A stretch of 64,000 nt of DNA from Mugil cephalus. Taxonomy: Eukaryota > Chordata > Actinopteri > Mugiliformes > Mugilidae. The notes under the pieces are model-generated. The model saw only the letters and a list, made by a program, of their open reading frames with translations, did not search any database and was not told where the DNA came from. The position numbers and the translations under genes were made by a program. Below, piece after piece: positions 51,292 to 61,000 of the stretch (position 1 is the stretch's first letter; each line of letters opens with the position of its first letter). The DNA is taken from contig NC_061783.1 in the NCBI RefSeq assembly GCF_022458985.1, forward strand, positions 14,887,913 through 14,951,912. Direction: 5' to 3'.

Positions 51292-54200
51292 TAATATGGC
51301 TGATTCAATCTGGTTCATTAAAAAAAACTGAGCTTTGCATGAAATCTCCTTTTCTTTTCTCAATAAATAACATTTCTGACTTCCCTCTGCTTTTATTCCA
51401 TTTTCATCTTATTCTTTTATTCTTTCTCTCACCTTTCAAATACGAAACAAATGTTTCTTCTCTCCTTCACCTCCCTCCCCCTCCCCCCGTCTCTCCTTCA
51501 GCCTGCCACCATGTCTCATTTCCCAGTCCACTGAGTTAAATATGGGAAAAACCAAACCAATCAGGCCATGACATGGTTATTATTTTTAAGTAGGGATTTT
51601 TTTAATTCCTTTTTTCTCCCTCTCTTTCTCTCTCTCTCTCTCTCTCTGTAGTCCTCTCCTCCATCTATTTTGTTTAATACTCCCTCGCTCCCCATCAGCA
51701 TGCGGTCCATCTGCAAGGTTAAAGAATTTAAGATTTGAGAACTAATTTGACCAATAACCATAAATAACTTTGGACTAAAAGCTGCTAATATCGATATTAT
51801 TGCATTAAAGGCGGTTAAAATGACGTGCAGTCAGCACCCATGAAGTCCATCTCTATGAAGTGCGTCAACATCTTTCCACATATCCCATGTGCCACCTCCA
51901 GTCGCTCTCCTTAAAATCAGTTTTCGGACTCACTGTCTTTCCCCCGTCCTCGGCTTCACTGAGGTGAAATCAATAAAACTGCAAAACAATTCAACTCACT
52001 AGATGATTTGTCCATCGCCACGTTTTTTTGACCTGTTAATATTTCATAAGAGGAAGAAGAAGCTCCAAATAAAAGGTGCTCAACAGGAAGTCCTCAGTAC
52101 GTTTGCAAAGACCGTGGTGCATTCGACAAATCCTGCTGCAGTGGCGTGGAGTCGCACACACACTTCATCCAGGGACTGAAACACACACTCACAGCTGAAC
52201 CCTGTTGAGCTGTGAGTCGTGAGTACTTAAAATGTGTTCTGCAGGGACGCCAAAGGGCAAATTGGGCAGCAGGATGGAAATGGCCACATTGGAATAAAAC
52301 TGTGGCAGTGGCTCCAGCTTATAACCGTGCAAAATCCTGCTTAAAAATACACTTTTACGAAACCATTTGAAAAGTAACACGTGTTTCACCCATATCCTGC
52401 AAAGATCTACTCAACGCAGTCTACACACCAGCAAAATAAAACATGTTAATCAGCTAATTCCTCGCTCTTGTACAACCCGCTTACCAGACAAATGCACACA
52501 GCAGCATGTGTGACGCACACACCCTGTGCATTAGGAAAGCGAGGACACTCACTCACACACTTTAATCCCGACGGACGCCACTTTTCAACTCGTGCGGTCA
52601 TTTCCAGGACAATTAAGTGTCGTAACGACCCTTAAATTAGATATCAGAATAAATAGTGTCCTCGTTAAAGGGCATAATTAAGTCAATCAATGAACGTTAA
52701 AGAGCACTTACATGCCAGTTAAAGTTAGCATACAGTGTAAGTACAGGGCTACACTGTGTGTATGTGTGTGTGTTTACTGTCTTGTTGTTCACAGAACAAA
52801 CTGAGACCAGGCATGTAAGGGTTAATCCAGTGAATTAATAAATGTTTGGTTGTATAATTATCTAGAATGACCTAGAGTGTCCCTGCATGTAGGACATACC
52901 TGCCCTCTGCCTGTCTCATATATTCTGTCCTCCCTTCATCTTCACTGTTCAGTGCCCCTTTTCACTTCTTCTTTACTTCCTCCTTTGCTGTTTACATAAC
53001 CACTCCCTCCATCACACGTCCATCACTGGACTTAACAAAGTGAATGAGTGGAGGAAAAACAAAAGGTCTAAAATATTGAATATTTGGAAGAAAACTAAAT
53101 GTGATATTAATAAAGGGGAGAGGTTATGGATGAAAAAAATTAATGAAGCAAAGTTCTCAGTTTAAAGGAGCAGTTTCTACTTTTCTCCAGAAGGGGGAGC
53201 TGTTTGAGCACTAAATCAAAACATCTCCGCGTAGAAGGAAGGTTTTATATTTCCTTTATTTATTTGGTGTTGCTAGTAAGGGATATTTGCAAAGTAGGTA
53301 TTTCATTGTATGGTCTAAACAGCTGTTTTTACTGCTTTACGTCTTGGATTTCGAATCCTGATCCACTAACAAAGAGGCCCTGTGCAGCAATAGCCTGCAC
53401 GACGCCTCTACTTTTGTGTCTTCATCAGGGTATGTATGTATAACACAGGAAATGTTATAGGATAAGATACGTTTGCCAAGAGCTTCTGTCATTGTGGTGT
53501 TTTAAGTTTGATTCATTGACTAATATCCTACAGTGTGACTGGCAAAAGGTTAGAATGAGAAGAAAAATACCCTCTCAAGGGAGCACGACTTCACGTCGAA
53601 CTCCAGGCGATGATAGATTCAGAAGATATTTCCGGGACAGAATACACAAAATTATTTCTTTCTTATTTTGAGAGAGTTTTACACCTTTACTTCTTAACAA
53701 CGTTCAGCTCTGAAAAGTGGCTCAATCACATATGAATCTAAATTGTATTTGATTTATTTAATTAAGTCTGTTTGAGATATACAAGCTCGAAAACATGTAT
53801 TGGACTGCAGATGAAAAGAAAAATGCTTGACCTTCAACCTTCACTAAGGTAATGAAAGCATTAAATTCACCAGGGAGAATGGAAACCTTCAAAGAGTGGG
53901 CAAATAATAAGTAAATATCAGCTGCTGTGCAGGTGAAACGCAGGTTTCGCACCAATATCAAAATCATCATGTGAAGAACATCTTCTATATGCTTGTTTTT
54001 GTTATTTTTACATTTTTGTTACATTTTAAAGGAACATCCTGCTGCATCCACGGCGTTAACATAACAACGGTTATAGACGAAAAGTAAAGTATGAGTGAGT
54101 TGCATGATGGGAAGTGTAGGCTCACTTGTTTCTGGGGGTTTAAAGGTTGAGATTAGAGACTGCTGCATGATTTTGCAATGGCCTGAGGAAAAATCCTGCA

Positions 54201-56346
54201 GAGTAACCCGTCGTGGTCGATACGAGATAAAGATTGTGCCATGTTTGGTAAAGTTCAGGTGGTTTTCAGCTTAAGGCCTCAATCCACTATCCCCTCCCTC
54301 AACATGTAACATCTAAATGAACTCTCTCTAGTGATGTCCTTGATGACGATTAACGAGAGACAGAGAAAGTGAGTGGAGAGTGTGAGAGATTCTTCCTTTC
54401 CTTTATTTCCCCTTGTTCGTGATACGTTCTCACTCCATGGGAAGGATGTACAGCTCTGTGGGAAATTGTCTTGGGAGATTGTGTGTGTGGATTACCAGTT
54501 TTGGTATTTTTTCTTTTTTTCTTTTTCCTGAGCTCCAGAAAGCTCAGTGTGTCTTCTTCTCGACGGGAGGTCTCACACCAACACACATTCACCCTTGTGC
54601 TTGGATGTGCGCTGGTGTTGAGTGCCCTTGTGTCTGCAGTCACTAGTCCGCTTGCAACTTGTGCATATGTTAGCCATCTCGTGTATGTCTGTGTGCATGT
54701 GTGTGTGTTTTGGGGGTGGGGGGGTTGTCGTCGTCCAGGGAACATATAACTGGATTAGCCGTCATGCTTTTATTTCTGTAATGGAAACATCAGCCTCAGA
54801 AAGAAAGTAGGGCTGAGGCCAGGCAACGAGTGTGTTCAAGAGAGCGGGGGAGACAAAGAAAGCACGAGGGATGGAGAGAGAGTTGGGGGGGAGGGAGGGG
54901 ATAAAGATGGCCCTAAATAATGTATAGCGTTTCTTAACGTTTGCCTCAGACCACAGTCCCAAACTGAAGGCCTCTTAGAGAACCGTTTCGATTTAGAAGA
55001 ATGACAACTAGAAGTAAGAACATATATTTGCTGAATCATCTGTGAAGCTTTTCTGGTAGTTTTGTACCGTTTTTGCAGTTAAAATGGTCTTACTGTCTTA
55101 TTTGTGTTCTTTTTTGTTTCATTTGGTGAAGATTAACATTTAATATCAGCTGTTTAAACATTTCTGGACAATGGAGTTTAAGGAGATTTTATTTTTATTA
55201 TTTTTTTATCTCAAATCACAGAGATGAGACGAGGTGAGAACTCATGTGAGAAAATCATGATAGATGGCTGAGGTTTTGTCATTTGCTCTCTAATTTCTAA
55301 TTCACATCTATTTATAAAGTTAGACCTGGTGATTCACTGTATGTACAGTGTATTTCTGTTGTGTGTTTCCTGTCTTTAAAATATGCATTTATCAAATATC
55401 CTCCTATATCCTCCCAATATCCTTGAAATAGTGTTGAATATGGATGTACTTATTGTACATTTGTGGGGTTTCTGTCCATGTCTTCTGAAGTGATGTGTGT
55501 GTGTACAGTGTTGGACTTGATGAATGTGTGCGTTGAGAACATCTACAGGTTTGTCTGACAGACGACATAACAGAGAGTGACACGACAATGGGGGTGTGTG
55601 AAAGCAGGTCACCGGACAGTGTGGGCTTCGTCTCAAAGATTAGCAGTAGTACTACTGCGTGTGTGTGTGTGTGTGTGTGCGTGCGTGCGTGCGTGTGTTA
55701 TCGGGGGCAGATGTCCAGAGTCCCATGCCATGAGCGAGCTTGTGTGTGCGTGTGTGTGCTGTCTGTTTGTGTGTGTGAAGTGATGTGCAGCCAATCAAGT
55801 CAATATCCTTCCCTTCAGTGATTTCGGAGGCCGACAGCGAGTGTCATGACTGCTGACATGGTTCCCGTTCACATTTCAGACTGTAATAATTACAGCTAAA
55901 CTTTAAGCAATAAAACAAAATACAGCCAAATAACTAAAAGACTGTAAAATTAAATGAAACTCACTTTTGTGTGCAGTTAATTTTATTAACCAGGGTTCTT
56001 GGTTCAGTGTTCTCAATATTTTAAGTCGGTACTGCTGCTGACCGGAGTGATGATATGATAGAAAAAAGTCAAAAGGTAAAAACAAATGATCTAACGCCAG
56101 TGAATCCTGAACTTAATAGGGTCATACAAGATATTAATAGCAATTGACATACCTGCTGTAGCTAAAATAATTATTAAACTGTTTGTACGAATACTTTTTT
56201 TTAACAATTTATTGACTATATTGTGACAGTGTTGTCATATTTACGCCTTTCTTCAAATGATTCTTGTAGTTTGAATCATTTTTTAACACTGAAAACTTCA
56301 AACTTTTATATTTGGAGGCTTTGATGTTCTATTACAAAGAGCAGCT
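49331..56346. other. Intergenic DNA, no gene seen
   Basis: Contains CT tracts at 49545-49568, 50017-50041 and 51626-51648, poly-T at 49839-49859, a long (TA)n palindrome (51223-51289) and GT tracts near 55660-55700. No recognisable exon. A CCAGAAGGGGGAGC word at 53187 is only a weak CTCF match. Confidence 0.45.
51223..51289. repeat. (TA)n self-complementary tract
   Basis: About 67 bases of alternating TA with one phase break near 51260. The tract is its own reverse complement and could extrude as a cruciform. Confidence 0.95.
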
Positions 56347-56360
56347 GCGCCCTCTAGCGG
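56347..56360 (-). promoter_or_regulatory. CTCF-like motif, minus orientation
   Basis: The minus strand reads CCGCTAGAGGGCGC. It faces the plus motif at 39527, and the pair encloses the Ly6-type gene; slc39a4 lies just outside. Confidence 0.5.
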
Positions 56361-56680
56361 CTGATACACTAACACGCACACACTGATGCGTCTAAGGCCG
56401 CGTTGAGTTGAACTCAGTGTGAATCAGCGTCAGCTGCGCGTTGTTCTAGAAAATCAGCCACAATATGCGCAACTGCAGAAATGAAAATATTAAATTATCA
56501 TTAAATAAAATATTTATTCATAGTCGTAAATATTCTTGAATTCAGAGGAAAATATGGAAATGTACAACAATGTAAACAACGCATCAGCAACTACACACAC
56601 ACACTTTGAGTGAATAATATGACAGCACTATCTGTTCTAAAAAAAAAGAAAGAAAAAATAAAAGTAAAGAGAGTTTGCTC

Positions 56681-56878
56681 TCATTCTTCTTCTTCTTTTT
56701 TACTTGTACGTGCATTGACACTTTTGCTCAGTACATCTGGAAGATCCTGCTCTGTTTCCTCTGTGGCTTTAATCTGTCTCACCTGCTTCTGTCTCTTCAT
56801 GTACTGACTCCATAGTGTTGAGATCCAGATCATCTGTTGAATAGCTCGTTTTTTTTTTTTCTCCATGTCACTGAACAT
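56681..56878 (-). CDS. Possible small orphan protein (65 residues)
   Basis: From an ATG with A at -3 the frame reads MFSDMEKKKKRAIQQM, then WISTLWSQYMKRQKQ, and ends with a SKKEEEE tail and TGA. It looks protein-like: a basic start, a possible helix with Trp and Met, then charged residues. But the Lys and Glu runs come from A-rich and GAA simple repeats. I recognise no family, no splice sites and no promoter. It may be a remnant of a transposon gene or chance. Confidence 0.2.
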   Translation of the reverse strand: MFSDMEKKKKRAIQQMIWISTLWSQYMKRQKQVRQIKATEETEQDLPDVLSKSVNARTSKKEEEE

Positions 56879-57633
56879 ACTTGTCAAACTGATATCTTTC
56901 TAGATGTGCAATATATATATATATATTTAATATTGGACCAAGTTTTTCAGTTGTCGAAATAAATATTTTTTCTTGAAAAATGCCCAAAAGGTTTGAGAAC
57001 CTGTCTGCAAAGATTTACTCCAGTCAGGAGAATCTATATTTATCACACGATGGAAGGTCAGAGCTCTGAGCTTTTTTTTTTTTTTTTTTTTTTTACAGCA
57101 AACTCAGAGAAACAGTATCTTTATGGACAATAAAACAGGAAACTCTTACACTTGGAACAACACTACTGAGTACAAGGTGATACTATAATAAAATTCTCCA
57201 TTTTCCGCCTGGAATGCTCTCCAAATGTCCTAGATTTTACGTCAATAACAAGTTGGTGTAAATAGTTCTCTGTCTCAATGAACTGATATGTGTGAGGAAT
57301 AAATAAAACATGTTGTTTTTCTAAACTTTCTTTAGCTCTTGAATTGAAAATAAGGCTCTTTAAGGTTTTTTTTTTCAACAAGTTCTCATAATCCAAACTT
57401 TTTATTCTCCCGATACTTCTGAGTCACAATGAGAGCATCACTTTATTTTTAATTTTTTTATTACTTTGCTCTCGAAAGAGTTTCTCCATTCTAACATTAA
57501 GCCAAACTAAATTCATTTGATTTATTGTAAGAGCTTCTACGTTTTAATGAACCTATTAAAAGGTTAAAGACTTGACATCACAAGTAAGTGAGCTGTTACG
57601 TTTCAGAGGGTATGTGTGAGACCTTAATCATCT

Positions 57634-57640
57634 GCGTGCA
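57634..57640 (-). promoter_or_regulatory. Possible metal response element
   Basis: TGCACGC on the minus strand fits the MTF-1 core TGCRCNC, about 115 bases upstream of the slc39a4 TATA box. A 7-base core like this is expected about once per kilobase by chance, so the support is weak. Confidence 0.2.
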
Positions 57641-57694
57641 CAAGTGACAGTGGTTTTTAATAGACAGGTATAGGACAGCACAAGCCACGTCCTA

Positions 57695-57760
57695 GCCAAT
57701 CACAATCCAGAGTCCAGGTGCATAGAGGCTGATAACAGCCGTGAGCTGAGCTCTATAAGG
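57695..57760 (+). promoter_or_regulatory. slc39a4: slc39a4 core promoter (CCAAT and TATA)
   Basis: GCCAAT lies at 57695-57700 and TATAAGG at 57754-57760, with normal spacing and order. The start site should fall near 57782-57790, giving a leader of about 90 bases before the ATG at 57876. Confidence 0.6.
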
Positions 57761-57875
57761 CTCAATGTGTCCGTAGAAATACCTTGGGACAGTATCAGCT
57801 TCTGTCTGACCATTTAAAGACTTCATCTTTTCTATTTTCATCAACCACTTCTACATAAGTTATCTTCAAAGAAAC

Positions 57876-58082
57876 ATGTTTTCCTCGCTGCTCCTTCTTT
57901 TTCTGTTTTCTGGTTGGAGCCAGTTCGGTTCTGTGTCAGGTTCTCCTGCTTTGGAGGAGGTTTATGGAGACGTGGTCAGTGTCCTGTCTCCAGGGCAGCA
58001 CCATCTGACCGGGGAGTCGCTTCGCTCCCTCTTTAATACACTGGAGAAACGTGTGCAGTGCGCTGAAGTGTCGTGTGAAAAG
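57876..58082 (+). CDS. slc39a4: slc39a4 exon 1
   Basis: Residues 1-69, phase 0, ending at a GTAAGT donor. It carries the signal peptide and the first helices of the helix-rich domain, with two Cys near its end (QCAEVSCEK). Confidence 0.92.
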
Positions 58083-61000
58083 GTAAGTTTTATTGGGCTA
58101 ACAGTGCGGCGGGCAGGTTAGACAGCCAGGTCTGACTGCAGGCGGAGGAGAGGGGTCGAGGTCCAAAAGCCATTCACCAGCGCTACCTGTTCACCAAACC
58201 ACTCATTAACTAGTCATGAGAAGCTTTTCAGCTTCTTTAAAGAAAAGAAAAGAAAAGAAAAGAAAAGAAAAGAAAAGAAAAGAAAAGAAAAGAAAAGAAA
58301 AGAAAATGCTTTCACATTGTATTACAACACTTATCTTTTTGTAGATGAAAAAAGAAGTTGAAAACTCCCAAAACTAATTTTATGAGACTAGCGAAAAGAA
58401 AGAACTCAACAGAATATACGTATTCACAGATATATTTGTTTGTCATAGGTAAAAATTATTTCATATTTTAATCCTACAGTCTTGTCATCTGTTATGAGTT
58501 TCGAATCTAACTGTAGGCGGGGGGAACATTTTTGGGCATCTACAGAATAAAATATATGTGAATACCGATTGAATGACTTTAGACAGTAAATAATAATCAT
58601 AATAATAAAAAAAAAACATAACAAGGTATCTGAAACATAAGACAAACCTGTAATGAATACTCAGTACCCAAAATACAATCTTACTGTACTGTGCTAACAT
58701 TGTTGTTGTAATATTGCACATAAAAAACAAGCTTTAAACTTTAGTTTCTTCTTTATTATTGCTATAGTGCTATTATTTCCTGCACTGTTAGTCCCTTATT
58801 TTAAATTTCTGAGTGTCTTAAGTCTATGGATGGAGGCTGACAGTGTAGCCCGTACCTTGTATCACTTCATCTGGGCAAATGTTTCTGCTCAAAGTTTCTA
58901 AAAAACAGCAAATAATCTTGTTTAAAGTAAGAAACTCACATTAAATTCGGATCAAGGCCTTTAAATCTATAACGGTTAAATATAAGAACCAGCCCTTTTT
59001 TTGCTGTTGGGGCGTTTAATGTCTTAAACTAATATTTTATAACAGATTTATTGTGTAATGTACAGTATATAGACATTAACGTGTTCCTAGGTCACTTAGA
59101 CTTTATCAGCGAGTGTCAGTGAAGTCCTTGGACTTCATGTCTGCTGTAAAGTGCGTGGCTGATAAATATCTACGGTCAAACACTTTGACTGGTTGGCAGT
59201 GAAAAATGGACGAAAGTAAAGAGATGGAGACTGAACACTGGATGCCGTTTAAATGTTGTTAAATGAACAAATAATAAAAAAGTTTTAATGTGCATTTTTT
59301 GTGAAAAACAAGAGTAAATTATCCTCATAGAGCCATGATCTATGAGATGTAAAGAACGCCATTGCATTAATTATTGACTGAAATGGTTAGTTACTGTTAA
59401 TAATAATAAATGTTAAAGAATAACTGCGTTAAAGAAGTCCAGTAAAGCAATAAATCCAACTTGTTCCACAGTAAAAGAAGAAAGAGTCGTGAGAGGTCAC
59501 ATAAAAGGAAAAGAGGAAAAATATGTATTTTCAGACTTACCCTCACTGATATCCAGACATGCAGGGGTCAGTTACGGTTTTGTCAACTATTAATGATCTA
59601 TTTTTTCAGTTAAAAGTAAAATAATATATATATTTATATATATGCAGTAGAAATGTGAGTTAACTCAACCCAAAGAAAATCTGTTTCAACTCAAAAGATT
59701 AGGTTATAACTTATGATCATTTCTTGTTTTAATTTGTTGCTGTGTGTTAATACAACTTATTAGGTGACATTATCCATTAAAGAAAACCCATTTTATTTGG
59801 TCAAATGAACTCACAATTCTTGTCAATGGCCATTTTAACTGAGAGCAGTAAAGTTTTTGTTTCTGCTGAGATTTCCCATCTTGATGAGTAATGGCAAGTT
59901 ATTTTATTTAGGCCGTTTAGAGAAGAGGCAATTAAAATCTGATCCACCAAAAAAATAAAATAAAATTGTGACAAAAGGGTCCTAAAATCCGCCGACACGC
60001 ATGGTGCCCATATTTCTTCCAATGTTGTGATACCGTGGTTTTAATCTTCTTTTGTATGACCTCATTTCAAAGGTATTACCACTCTATATAATTAGCTCTA
60101 TCTAATTAAGAAAATTGCAAAATATGGCAGAAGCCTCTACATTTCCCAGTATTCAGATCATATCACCTTTCCTCGTCCTCCATCACAACTTAAAACTTAA
60201 AGACTTGAGTTAAATGAACATGGACCACACAGACAAAACTCACAAGAAGTCAAGACAATGGCTTACTTTAAGTTTAAGCTTAGAAAACTTGTTAAATTGA
60301 GATTAGTATTAAAAACTATATATATTTTTTTTTGGTTGTAGTTAAAGAGAAGAAAAATGTTGTTGGGGCTGTAATGTTTTACAGTGTTTTTCATCTTTAT
60401 TGAATTTAGGTGGAAAATTTCAGTGACGGGGAAAGTTCCGTCATTTGGAGGAAAAGGACAAGGTTTAAATGGAGTTTATGAAACTTTGTCCTCTTTAACT
60501 TGTTTTCCTCTCTGTTGTCATAGTTTATGGGTCCGGACTGATGTTTGTCAGCTTTTTAATGGCACTTTATTCCAATTATATTGACGCCTGGTTTCGGCCG
60601 TACTTGTTATCAGAAAACACTGTATCTGGTAAAAGATAATAAAAGAGCTGATATTCATGGCGTCATTAGATTATAGGTTGTTGTCTGTTCTGTAGAAGTA
60701 ATTGCGCATAATTTAACTGAACAACACGAATCAACTCTACTTCTCTTGGCATCTCTACGGCATCGTTCTCTGTAAATGACTTGAGATTATTGAATTAGCA
60801 AATATTCTCTTATTGGTTTATCACCTGTATGTTTCTGTCTTTGAATGCTTCACAGTGTGATCTGGCCGGCTCTGTGCATCAGCTCATCGGCAACTCCTCC
60901 ATCCACCGCAAGCCAGAGGCCAAACACAGCACAGAAGACATAACCGTCGACGTATCTCAGTTCACGAGTCTCGCTGCCGGCTGCGTCCTTTACCTTTCTG

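Noticed and set aside
53187..53200. Further CTCF-like word CCAGAAGGGGGAGC
   Set aside because: Two core positions differ from the consensus, so it was not counted with the four better motifs.
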